Shown here piece by piece: positions 1 through 10,670 of a stretch of DNA of 64,000 bases. Under the pieces are notes generated by a model. It saw only the letters and a list, made by a program, of their open reading frames with translations. It did not search any database and was not told the DNA's origin. Position numbers and translations under genes: made by a program. Position 1 is the stretch's first letter; every line of letters starts with the position of its first letter. Source of the DNA: Limanda limanda (taxonomy: Eukaryota > Chordata > Actinopteri > Pleuronectiformes > Pleuronectidae); assembly GCF_963576545.1 (NCBI RefSeq), contig NC_083658.1:9751428-9815427 (forward strand), read 5' to 3'.

Positions 1-2383
1 GCTAGTGGTCTGAATTTGGTCATAAAACCAGTAATTATTTACAGTGTTTGGTCTGACTATCTCTTTTATCGTGGCAGAGTGTGTGGGTAGTAAATGGGGA
101 GTCGATTTGACACCATCTTCCACAGTCGGAGACACGGATTTGTGTCCAACAAGTCTCGTTGTATTTACGGCCACTTGACGACTAAAGTAATTAAATCAGA
201 TGTGTCCTGCCATCTACGTGCTTCATTTTTTATGAGAGTCCATCAAAAATAAATGACACCAGCAGAGGATGAGAGTGAGACATGGTGACAAGTCACTCGA
301 GATGCATTTACTCCTTGTTACCCTGATGGTAGCTGGCAGGGATCCATACTACAGGTAACATGATACTTGGCAGCAGGTAAAACCATCTCCAGGACAGATG
401 CAGATTCACTGTATCAGTGTCTTTTTTCAGATTATTTCTGTGTCCACTCCACACATAGACAATTGAAACGCCCAATTTCGTCATTTTAAAGGAGGACGGG
501 AATAAAAAAAGACAGTAATCCTGTTTACTAACACAGACAGACAAACACAACCCCCTTTGCTGGAGCTACTAACTGTGACTACAATATGTTATCCTTGATA
601 TTTGTCTTTATCTTTAGTTATAATATAATTTATATTTATTATAACCTATAACTTGAAAGCTAATATTTCTCGCTCTCTCTCTCTGCGAGATTGGCAGAGG
701 TGTTTTACAGAAACAGCTGTTTTACGGCTTGCAGCTCTCTCTCTCTCTCTCCCTCCCTCTATCCATCCATCTCAGTTGGAGTTTGGAGTGAAAGTATTAT
801 GTACAACCCCAAGAAACAAAAAGCAAGCAACAACGCTCTGTTTCTGTATCTGCGGGAAACCATTACGCTAACGGTGCAGCCAGAGTGGCTGATTATGTAT
901 TCGTGTCTGTTTCATTATCACAAGGTTAGGTTGTATTTGGGAGAAAAAGATGTGAAATTACAGCAGGGACGATGAATTTAAAAATGAATTTTATTCAACT
1001 ATTATTTAAAAAACTTTATAGAGATATTGTAATAATATTGTCATCATGAATAATTCTGGCCAAGATAATCATAAATGTGGTATAATGACACCATGGACAT
1101 CATCAAAATGTCCATTGAATTTCCTTTCCACACACTCAAATCCTCTCTCTGGTGATTTCAGCACAACAGCAACGCCACGGTGAATTACCACACACAACTT
1201 GATTACCATACACTTGGCAGGAATGGGTCTGTGATATAGACTGTATATATAAAAGGGTATATGACAGTAAAATGTTTTCTATTTGTCTTCCTCTACTGTT
1301 ATTATATTTCATAAGCAAATAATAAGGCTAAATTTAGCATATAGTTACTACAAATTAATTCAAATGTTAGACTTAAAACACTCACCGTAAAACACAATAT
1401 CTAGACAATGGTCTGGACAATGAATCAACCAAACATTATTGTAACAGATTTATTGCAGAGCTGTTGTTGCAGAGCTCTTTCTTTTGACAGGGTTCATGTT
1501 ACCGAGGGCATGTTTCTATTTCAATTGCTGTGCCAAGCTGTCCTCACCCAAAGTGAATACAGATGATGTGATAGCTGAAGGCGATGCTCAGAAAAGGATT
1601 TCTAAGACAGAAAAAAATGAATCTGAATCCTCAACTCAAACTGAGCAGTTGATTAAAATATTTAAGAGATATGTTCATCAGCAAACAATGGAGCCTGAAT
1701 ACTAGGGATTATGATTATGGCTATCATAGAAAACAATGTAAGAATTTGTCTGGGGGTGTGAGGGTTTTTCCTTCCCATTACACAGTTATAATTACTGTCA
1801 CTTGTTCATACAAGATGTCGCATCTCTGCCTATGTATAAGACTTACTATTGTTACATGGCACTCTGCATTAAAAGCACAAAGAGGGACTGCCACCTTTGG
1901 CAGGGGTCACCCAGTGGAACCTTAGAGATACATCACCGTTCAGGAGGCGTGGCTGAGAAACTAAACTTTTAAATTAAACGCTAGTTTTAAGCAGAGAAGC
2001 ATTTTTGTCAGCTGAATATGTACTGTTGAGAAAAGTAGTTTATATGATGAATCTACTAATTCCACAAATTTCTTTTGTCTTCGGATAAACTACAGCAGTG
2101 GTCTGCATCTGGGTTAGACTGCATGTTAAAAAGTTGCCGTCAAATCACTTGATTATTTCATTTGGCCATCTCTGACTGACACAGACATTCAGGGATCTTC
2201 CGGATGCTGATCTCCGTCATGGCAACTATATTCACAGAATCACTTCCTGATGGCAATTTGTCCTCAAAGTAAAATCATAATCTTTCTTCTGTTGCTGGGA
2301 TGCTTTCTATCGAGCTGAATTACAGAGCTGTGTTTGAAAAGGTTCTGAACTTGGGTCTGAAGATTGTGGCACACAATGGATGC

Positions 2384-2405
2384 AAAAAAAAAAAAAAAAA
2401 AAAAA
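2384..2405. repeat. Poly-A tract
   Basis: This is an uninterrupted A22 run. No recognisable retroelement body precedes it. Confidence 0.95.
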
Positions 2406-3754
2406 GATTAAGGTGAAAGGGTTCTATTGGCAGAAATTAAATATAAAATAATCCTGGGAATGTTTTCAATAGTGTGTACGCATAGAAATTGTCCTAATTG
2501 TGGTTTTCTATACCCTAGAATGAGCCCTTGATATTTAAATAATTTATATTTACATCATGTTTGGAACCGGAGGGTGAGATGAGGAGTATTCGACTGGAAC
2601 AAACAACTTCAATAAATTCTACACACCGAACGTAAGTAAATAAAGTAAAATAAATGAATTTAAGTAAATAAATGAACTATATATGAACCCCACACACGTT
2701 TTCCAACTGACTCTGCACCGAATGTTTACAAAAAGCACGGAAACTTCAGCACACAAACAACACAAAGTGACAGTATAATATATAACCGTTTAAGAAAGAT
2801 TCAGGAATAAGTTTTTATAGGCTCCGGAGAATTAACACAGGCACAAGCAAACAGGTCTTTTTGGAAAGGGCACTGCACAAGCTTATACAATGAACAGCAC
2901 ACAAAATAATAATTTAGTGTACAGAGCCCAACAAAGGGAGATAGAAGAAGGAAAACTATTATTCTGCTCTGTTGCCATTGTTGCCGAAATTTGAAACACA
3001 AACGTCGATGACAATCTACAAGACAGACACCATAATTTTGTCTGAAACTGCTAACTATATGTCAGGCAAGACAGCACATATTATAAGAAGTGAATGAGCA
3101 AGACAGCTATCAGTATCCATGGTGACTGATGTTTCCTGGCTATGATGAGCTGCCTGCCAGCTGCGCTTCCCATTGCGGGGCAGACCAGAATAAATCCCAC
3201 CTCATTTATTAGCATGGCTCTGAACCTTTCTATTGCCACCACTGGGGAGATTCAAACGCAACTGTTGCACTGGGGGAGGTGAAATGATTCCACACGAAAA
3301 AAAGGATCTTCTCAGTCAAGTGTTATAAAAAAGCTGAAGTCCTTACATCACCCCGATGCTACCTGCTGCTCCACGCGCTCCTGTAACTCAATGCAATCTT
3401 CCACTGAGTGTTTATTTCATCAGTCTCTCTGAGGAGGCGAGACATGTTCCTGAGGTTTACCGTCTGTAAATGATGGATGAGACTCCACCGCAGCACTAGC
3501 CATTTGAATCTGAACCCTTTTGTGATTTTAATGAAGGTAAACAACGAGTCATTTGTTAAGCTACAAATAAAGCCCCCATGCAGGTTGACGAGAACAGCAG
3601 CACTGTGTACTTTTGTCATATCATAGCTACAGGTTTTCTCTTATCATTATTATTATTGACACATTGTCCTTATTTTTACATTTGAGCTGTAATATCGCTG
3701 TAATCTAAATCTACCCTATCTTCTGAGTGACGCTGTTAAAGCCAAATCTGATTT

Positions 3755-3880
3755 ACTTTCTACAGCCCATATTCATAAATCAAATTTTACCTATTATTAG
3801 GACTTCACAATATGTGAAAACTGCGGCATCTCCAGCCCTTAATCCTCGACTAGGGTAAGGAAAAAGTTACATAAAACGAA
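3755..3880 (-). repeat. Dispersed fish repeat family A, fragment
   Basis: The segment runs from a CAGCCCATATTCATAAATCA-like end through AGGACTTCACAAT and CCCTTAATCCTCGACTAGGGTAAGG. It aligns by eye with the copies at 6335-6490, 12780-12990 and 46475-46770. The minus strand is given because the AT-rich CAAATaaa-type tail lies on the left. The transposon class is not established from this fragment. Confidence 0.5.
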
Positions 3881-5184
3881 ATATATATACACCACTACAA
3901 CACTTTACAATTCACCCTGAGTTTCAAACTGAATAAAGTCATGTAAATCAGTTCTCTAATTGGCACGTCATGCGCTGAGGAACGATTTGTCCAAATTATC
4001 AGAACACTACTATTTTTCACATGTGTTCTAGAGTGTGAGTGTTTTCTCCAAAGTAGGTCAGGCCGCCCCGCTGTTATTTGGTGTCTTTTAGTGAGATATT
4101 TGGCAGCTAACACTGCCAAAAGCTTCCTGAGTGTCTGAAAATATATCTTAAACAGCCCGTGAACCTTGAAAGCTCAACCACTTTTGATCAAAGTGCCAGG
4201 GTAGATGTGTGTGTCAGTCTGACGTCAGGCTCTGCCTCTTAAAACTGAAAATGGAACACATTAGCTTTGAGTGAAAATCCAGTGGCTGACGTACAGGCAG
4301 TTGAAGTGGAAATCCAACTGAATAAAGGACATACTGTACATGGTGTTTGACGTACTGCTGACAGGTGGTCCTCTGCCTCCTTTACCTGCTGTAGCTCTCT
4401 CAGATCATTGTCAACCCTGTGATTACTCTCCAGTGTGAGTAAAGCTCTCACCATCAGATTGCCCAGGCTAAATGCACGACAGATCAGGCAGACATCAGCC
4501 ACACACTTCCAGTGTCTCCATCTTTTATGATAGAATCCCTCTTCTGGACAGAGATCCAGAGAGTTCCAGCTTCCCAGCTAGGTCAAGACTGGAACGGTCT
4601 GTGAATCGAATACCAACCCATGACCTGACACAAATACAAGCTGCAGGCTGCTGCTGCACAAAAGCTTCGGCAAACACATAAATGACAAAAACAAATGCAA
4701 ATAAAACAATGAGCAGAATGAGTAAAAAGGCCCATCTGTAAAGTCTAATTCAGTCCTACAGAGCAGCTCAACCATAATTGAATCTCTCCAGAGTTAACAA
4801 CACTTTGTTCTTCATACTCTAAATGCATGGTCCTTTCTGAGGTGGAAGTTTGCATTGGTGTTGAAGTGGACTGCATTATACTGAGAGGTGTCGCTGTTTA
4901 CCCACCACATTCACAAACACAAGGAGGTCTGAATATTAGCTACTCATTTCAATTATGTATGTACAATGCAGTCCGGGACAACAATACCGCTCAATATGCA
5001 GTAGAGTAAACACTTTAAACAGGAGCAGGCTATTATGAGCTTTTACAAGGTAGAATATGTGGAGGACATGTTGTATCGGAAACACAACATTTTCCCGAAA
5101 ACACCATCATTTGGAGTGAGCAACAACAAAAACACCTAACTTTACTTTTGTTCTGTTTGTTTAAAGAAACAAGCATTGGGACAA

Positions 5185-5450
5185 ACACTGTTTGTGCCTC
5201 AGGGGGTTGAGAGGGTCATCCACTGACCATAAGGTTGTTGGTTTGATCCCCTGCTCCTCCACTCTGCATTCCAAAGTGTCGTTTGGCAAAATGCTGAACC
5301 CCAGATTGTCACTGATGGCTGTGCCAACTGTGTAGGAAGGGTGCGTGATAGAAAACATGCTGTATAAACACGAGTGTAACTGCAACTTGTACTGTAAAGT
5401 TGTTTGATTGGTCGATAAAACTGGAATGCCGTTATATATTACAAAATAAA
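5185..5450 (+). repeat. tRNA-derived SINE, near full length
   Basis: The head has a GCCTCAGGGGGTTGAG stretch resembling a polymerase III A box. A B-box-like GGTTTGATCCCC follows about 45 bp later. A conserved body follows (AAAGTGTCGTTTGGCAAAATG, then GGCTGTGCCAACTGTGTA), and the tail reads TGTAAAGTTGTTTGATTGGTCG before GCCGTTATATA. The body matches the reverse complement of 14345-14522, and the tail matches 35000-35118. The family resembles a widespread fish tRNA-SINE; the family name is not assigned. Confidence 0.7.
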
Positions 5451-6334
5451 TTATAGTAAAATGAACGTTTATGAAATTATTTATAGAGGATCTAAACTAC
5501 ATTCCTTTGTTTTCCATTTGATAAATAGCAAACAAAAGTATTTTGAAAGCTTCCAGTGATTTAATCTATTTGCAGAAAATATCTGCAGAAAATGTTGAGT
5601 CGTTAATGGGAGTTAAACAGCAATCACAAAAAAAAGGACAGGAGCAGCAGTAGGAAGGTATTCACTTTGTTGTATTACTGACCAGACATTTTTTGGGCTA
5701 TTTTTTATGACTATACTATGATTCTGAATATGAGCTATAAAGGGTGAATCTACAGCATTTATTGGATTTTAATAGATTATTTTCAGTCATTACTGTGTGT
5801 TTCTTTTATCTCAGTTTCATTTTAGAAACGTAACTGGTGAATTAATGCGAGGGTATACAGTGGGGATCGTTATTTCCATCGTAAAACAAGACTAAATTCT
5901 GAAGCCAAAAGTGGGAGGGAGAGAGAGGGAGAAGACAACAAAAGTGACAGGAGTTGTCGAGCAGTAACGTTATTGTAGTTGTGTGTGTGTGTGAGCTGTA
6001 ATTTAGGCGGCAAGGCTGGTGAAGATGACTGACAGCTTGTAGTTCAGAGATCTCGCTGTGTTGCAGTGCATTAGAAAGTCCCGTCTTAAAAAAGCAGTGA
6101 CATTTGCAAATGCATAAATACCATAAAATAAAGAGCACATCTACCAACGTTTTAAAGGTACTTAAAGAAAATTGGGCAAAATCGGTATATAATGAGCTTG
6201 TGACTCACCTTAACAACCTCACTCCTCTACCATCGTTCCCTGCTTAAGTCAAGACAACACCATATATGTTTGTGTCACGTTCTTGCTCGGAAAGACAGGT
6301 TGACACAGAGCAGGAGATGCTGCTAATTCATTCA

Positions 6335-6490
6335 ATCAAACCAATCAAATTTGATTCGTATAGCGGATATTCACAAATCATAATGTGTCTATTAGGACTT
6401 AACAAGAGCAAGGGATAACTACCAAAAAAAATGATATACAGGGGAAAAACCATGTAGAAACCTCAGAGAGAGCCACATATCAGGGATCCC
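6335..6490 (-). repeat. Dispersed fish repeat family A
   Basis: The left end has TTTGATTCGTATAGCGGATATTCACAAATCAT. Further right come TAGAAACCTCAGAGAGAGCC and ATCAGGGATCCCTCT. The latter two blocks are the reverse complement of blocks at 12930-12980 (AGGGATCCCTCACATGTGGC, TCTCTCTGAGGTTTCTACG). This gives within-window support for a multicopy family. The element class is not resolved. Confidence 0.65.
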
Positions 6491-7134
6491 TCTGCCATTA
6501 TAATTAATAAACACTTAAATCATTTTAAAAATCAAAATCACATTCGGTTCTTTTGTAATTTTCTATTACATTTTAAATTGTGTAATAAACTACATGTTCC
6601 TTTTATAAAATCAGCTATTAATAGAATATACAAAATCTTTAAGATTTGTCCATGCTTCCCAACATTGGCTAAACATTTTTGAGAAGATATAACTACAGGG
6701 TGATTTGCTTTATAGCTGCATTTTTTACGTCAAACTATCAAAATTTGCAGATTTATGGTTTAAGAGTTACCAATTTAGAACATTTAACCTGCTGTAGTGG
6801 ATTTCAACAACTCATTTAATGGAGCCTGAATAGTGACAATGGCCCTCTAATAGTTACACAGATTTATGCTGTTTGTTATAGTGTCCTTTACAATGGCACC
6901 ACATCATTGAAATGATATTGAAATAAACCTGGATGGTCTGTGATGCTTCATGAAAGTATGAAATCTACATCTACTTACAGCCACTTACTCCATTGACGCC
7001 AAATGCATTTGTACATCATTTGAATATCCCTTCACAAACCACGCACAATGTGGATTGACCACAGAGAGAACTTATTTAAATGATCACACATGAATTGAAA
7101 ATGTGGTGCGTCTGTTGTATTCTGTGGTATTTAC

Positions 7135-7364
7135 CTTCTCTGGGGGAGCTGGAGGGTTGAATCTGCCGGCACAGACCAGGAAGGAGTCCGGCTGAGGTTT
7201 GCTGTTCTTCACCTCGGGATCATCACCCACGACAATGTGGTCAAAGAGACCGAAAAAGACTTTGTGTTGGCTCGTCTTCAACTGGAACGTCACATCAGCT
7301 GAGCTGGTTGCCACAGCAATGGGGATTGAATGCTTCTGGAGATGGCGCACGAGTTTCTCCACAC
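7135..7364 (-). CDS. pudp: PUDP coding exon 3 (HAD core, motifs II and III)
   Basis: This is a 230-nt exon starting GT|GTG after acceptor CAACCAG and ending GAGAAG|gtaaat, a good donor on a codon boundary (phase 0). It encodes residues 98-173. The segments are [20 protein letters not shown] (motif II), [20 protein letters not shown], then [15 protein letters not shown] (motif III Lys) and PPAPPEK. The acceptor's pyrimidine tract is poor. Human PUDP continues at this point with the motif IV segment, which is not seen to the left in this window. Confidence 0.94.
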
Positions 7365-10300
7365 CTGGTTGTAAAGCATGTTTCAAAGCGAGGCTTACGG
7401 TTAGAATAATACTGAATAGCAGCTACACAAGGCCAATGTTTTCAAATAAAAATCCCTATTGATGTGAAGCTCCCTCCCAGACAACATTTTATCCTTGTTT
7501 TTAATTTCAATGGTGCCTGGAGAGCAGAGCAGAGTTGTGGGAGGTTTTTTAATCTACAGTTTCAAGGATGAGAGTCTATAAAAACCTGTAATAAAAACTC
7601 CCTCAAGGAACACGCACCTTTAACCTGTTAGGTATAGAGAACATGTAGACACTGAATACATCCCTGTGCACCCTGTAAACAATGCTGCTGCCAGACAAGG
7701 CTGGCCCGAGGCAGCCAAGAAATGTGTTCTACTTTGTTCAGATTAGGATCAGTCAAAGGTAAATCGATCTCTAAACTTTGACCAATAGAAAGGCCACTGC
7801 GAGGCGTGGGCAAAGGAATTCATGCAATAACTGTATTGTTCGTGTTGTTGCCCCGGAGATTGCTGCGTTGCCCTGGTGCACACGCTCAGAAATGAACACT
7901 ACACATCGGCAAAATGCATTTACAACCCCCGAAATAGGGAGTCAGTATTTTAGCACGTGAAGACAGGACAGCTGAAAAGAAGCAGGAAGTAAAAATTGCC
8001 CACAGTGGCCTATATGTGTGTGTTCTTTTAAAGTGCTGGTTTTTGCCACTGACAGGCTCCGATTTGTCTCTGCCTTTCTGTTTTAGAGTAAGATTCCTTA
8101 CAAGAAAAAGCTGCAGTGTTTAAAGCCACCAGACTCCATTGACAAAAACAGTCAATTTAGTTGCTGGTGTCCCGCTGACTCAAACAGTTCTTTTGTTGGA
8201 GTTATTGTGTTCAGTGGTGGGAGAAGTATTCAGAGCCCTTACTTATGTCAAAGTAACTCAAATAAAATAAGCAATTACGGAAGCAGTCAAGGTATAATTA
8301 CTTTTTTTTTTTTTTTTCAATGGAAGGTGATGGATTTGAACACAGCCATATCATTAACTATATGCCTAACCATAACCTAAGACCAGACCACAACCAAAGA
8401 AGGATGATTACTGGAAAAATCATTATAACAGGAGGGGAAACAGACAGGCCCAACAGGGGGGACTGTCTTAGAAATAAGACCCACACTCTTTTATAGTGGA
8501 GGTGGGCCGCCTTGGCAGAAGCAATTAGAATGGGAATACTCTCCTATTCAGCAATGAGGAGGCAGACATAACCCTTAGCTTAGTTGAATGTTATTAAAGT
8601 GCAATCTGGTTTTATCACATCTGATATATATGTCTGGTGCTGTGGTGGTGATATGATCTGCTTCCCAATTTAGCTTATCAACTAACATGGCCTGGACGTG
8701 AGCAGGAAGGTGAAAAAAAAAAACATGTATGGTTTGACAGATTAAATCTTGCCGGTGGAAGAATGATGATTAGCATGATATGAAGATCTGCAGATACAAT
8801 GTACTGAAAGTAACCCACTAAAACTAAAACGGCCTATTTTAGCTATCACCAAAGAAATCTAATACCCTAACTGAGAAAACAAACTCTAGATGTACCAGCA
8901 TGCACTCCATGTGAGGCTCAGCTTGGAGAGAGGGTGTGAACAACACTCCCCATGCCTTTTAGGAATGAGTAGAAAAATTAATATCTGCATAATGTTTCTG
9001 TTAAGTCGACCCTGACAATCAGCATTCTCTTGTCTTTGTTCGATAGCATAACTGACGTAAATGAAATGCTCTCCATTATAATTTAACAGCGACATGACAT
9101 TTTAAGGATGAAATCCATGCGTCATTTGATGAATTAAATTATGAGAGACAGCTACGTGCTGAATTGCCGTCATTGTGCAATGCAAATGTACTCAATTATT
9201 ATAAATGTATTTTTACTCCAGGAGTAATTTCAGATTTCGGTATAGACAGAGACCACAGGTTTTGAGAATCAACTGACCTATGACCTTAGGTTGTCACAGT
9301 AAAAACCAACTGTAGCTGGTTATAAGTTGTTATTTTTATCCTTTTTACACGGAAAAAGTTGTTAAATATAGTTGAAGTACTGAATAACACGGGAGAATGC
9401 TGCATATTGAATGCACATGCAAGAGGAGCGATCCACCATGTAGGCTTCAAACGCATCAATGAAACTGGCAAAATGGAGAATACCTGGCATGAGTTTGGCG
9501 GAGGGAAATATCCTTTCTTGTATTTGTCTGCTCTCGGAGAGGAGCTCCTCTGCTGTCATGGGGAGTTCCAGAGAGTCCCGGATAATCTGGCAGGCATCCA
9601 GAGCCTTTTTCCCCATCACCCTGGACTTCAGGTCCCATGTGTACTGCTTTCCAAAGCGATCACATATCTCCTGGAAGGCCACGGTGTAGAGCCGCTCCGT
9701 GTCTGAAACGAGGGAAAAACACACAAGGAGAATGAAGAGCTCTTCAAAGAAATTACATTCAGGATTAAAAGATGAATGGAACCTTTGGTGCACAGCTACA
9801 AAATGTGGTCGCCTGCAAAGGGGACAGACTCTCACTTTTGGCTGTGACCTCAAACTGCAATTAAAATCCAATGTACTGCTTTGTTTTGTCTTTCCGTTAT
9901 AAATGTTAAATATGCATAAGATTGTAAACAGAGGTCCCCCATCAAACCTGACAACATTTTTAAAAATAAGGCATTTTGAAGCTGCCAGACTTAAAGGGTT
10001 CATATATGATCACCAAGCATGCACTAACCCATTTTAACGGTTCAACAGATTATAATCTTTTATTCGGCAAACACATGATTTATAAAAAGTTCTTACTATG
10101 TATAAAACGTAAGTTTAAACGTCTTGCCATCACAGTGGAAACACTAGTGGTACTTGATTCACTGTCAAATCCAAGCTAAGCCACCGTGGACTTCGGTGTA
10201 TTTTCAGAGAAATTAAGCACGGTCTGATGTTTTAAAAGGAAGCCGAATTAACAAGTAGCAAACAATGTCTCAAACGCACAACACTACAATGTTCGGAGTG

Positions 10301-10431
10301 ATCCGCTCGTGTGGATATGTGCGTAGGAGTCTTGAACTTCCGTATTTGCCTATGGACTGCCGGATGAGAGGATTCGAAGTTTGGCGAATGAGTTGTTTCG
10401 CCACAGTTGTGAGACAGCTTTACAAAATATG

Positions 10432-10481
<50 letters not shown>

Positions 10482-10566
10482 AAAACGTGTAAACACCTAA
10501 TAATAATCCGTCCATGTCGAAGAGGACATGGCTCACAGGTTTGTAGCAGCTGCTGGACACTGACAT
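7135..10566 (-). CDS. pudp: Pseudouridine-5'-phosphatase (HAD family), 5' three coding exons, 3' end missing
   Basis: Joined coding parts, in transcript order, are 10566-10497, 9702-9484 and 7364-7135. They give 173 codons with no internal stop. The product is recognised as PUDP, a HAD-superfamily phosphatase that removes phosphate from pseudouridine 5'-phosphate in the cytoplasm during RNA-modification turnover. Visible signatures are HAD motif I DMDGLLLD (residues 17-24, nucleophile Asp17, acid/base Asp19), [10 protein letters not shown] and VMGKKALDA in the cap region, motif II in VATSS (Thr116 region), and motif III Lys152 in SKPQPD. The human protein is about 228 residues, so about 55-60 are missing, including motif IV (FEDAPNG-like). 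All introns are GT-AG and all phases agree. One oddity is Ser where the family usually has Gly just before the motif III Lys. The exon structure is seen in the sequence; the substrate is family knowledge. Confidence 0.93.
7365..9483 (-). other. PUDP intron 2
   Basis: This is a 2119-bp GT-AG intron between exons 2 and 3. It holds a T16 tract at 8302-8317 and a segment from about 8212 that resembles a dispersed fish repeat. No coding exon or RNA gene is seen in the remainder. Confidence 0.85.
8212..8317. repeat. Possible dispersed non-autonomous DNA-transposon fragment
   Basis: The segment opens with AGTGGTGGGAGAAGTATTCA. That resembles, from memory, the end of a common fish repeat of the form AGTGGTGGAAGAAGTACTCAG. 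It is followed by diverged AGTAA-rich sequence and a T tract. No opposite end or target-site duplication was found. Confidence 0.35.
9484..9702 (-). CDS. pudp: PUDP coding exon 2 (helical cap region)
   Basis: This is a 219-nt exon flanked by a good acceptor (pyrimidine-rich tract ending tttcag) and the donor CCAG|gtattc. It completes the Asp codon of motif I. It then encodes residues 25-96, beginning [20 protein letters not shown] and ending FPSAKLMP, plus the first base of a Gly codon. The match to the vertebrate PUDP cap domain is clear along the full length, including VMGKKAL and the helix around LPMTAEELL. The cap covers the active site and sets substrate choice in this HAD subfamily. Confidence 0.94.
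9703..10496 (-). other. PUDP intron 1 with CA/TG microsatellite near the donor
   Basis: This is a 794-bp GT-AG intron. On the gene strand it opens gtgttt. About 20 bp later it enters a 43-bp TG tract (plus-strand AC repeat at 10434-10476). The rest is ordinary AT-rich sequence, with no second reading frame of note and no recognised repeat. Confidence 0.85.
10434..10476. repeat. (AC)n microsatellite in PUDP intron 1
   Basis: This is an uninterrupted AC dinucleotide run of about 43 bp, which reads as TG on the PUDP strand. It begins within 21 bp of the exon 1 donor. Confidence 0.98.
10497..10566 (-). CDS. pudp: PUDP coding exon 1 (start codon and HAD motif I)
   Basis: This is a 70-nt coding exon, too short to stand out as an open frame. 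ATG is at 10566-10564, with A at -3 as in a good Kozak context. It encodes [20 protein letters not shown] and then LLL plus the first base of the next Asp codon, where the HAD nucleophile motif DxDG is diagnostic. It ends TTAG|gtgttt, a donor that departs from the GTRAGT consensus. Phase 1 matches exon 2 exactly. The start was chosen because it is the only in-frame ATG upstream of the motif at a distance typical for PUDP, and the next ATG lies inside the catalytic motif. Confidence 0.92.
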
Positions 10567-10670
10567 GTTCAGACCATAGACTGTATTTAGACCACCGGTT
10601 TGCTTCCGCGTTGACTATGACGCGAAGGGGACGAACATAAACTAACACAGAGACGAGTGACGTGTATTAA
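10567..10670 (-). promoter_or_regulatory. Probable PUDP 5'UTR and proximal promoter
   Basis: This region lies directly upstream of the start codon. No TATA box or CpG island is evident. On the gene strand there is an ETS-like GCGGAAGC core (about 10602-10608) and a CRE-like site (TGACGT on the plus strand at 10658-10663), with a second TGACGC half-site near 10616. These short motifs are common by chance, so the promoter call rests mainly on position. No transcription start can be placed. Confidence 0.3.

Larger units (their letters stand above)
1..7134. other. Probable PUDP intron 3, gene-free in this window
   Basis: No exon was found here. I looked on the minus strand for the expected last PUDP exon (a FEDAPNG-type motif after an AG acceptor) and did not see it, so this is read as intron 3 continuing past the left edge. 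The region is AT-rich and holds a poly-A tract (2384-2405), a SINE (about 5185-5450) and two copies of a dispersed repeat (about 3755-3880 and 6335-6490). The open frames here are short and unremarkable. Confidence 0.6.

Noticed and set aside
1..7134. PUDP exon 4 candidates
   Set aside because: I scanned the minus strand by eye for a FEDAPNG-like segment after an AG acceptor and found nothing convincing.
10232..10648. 138-codon minus-strand frame overlapping PUDP exon 1
   Set aside because: It is a different frame from the real exon and runs through the TG repeat (Cys/Val run). PUDP motif I is in the other frame.
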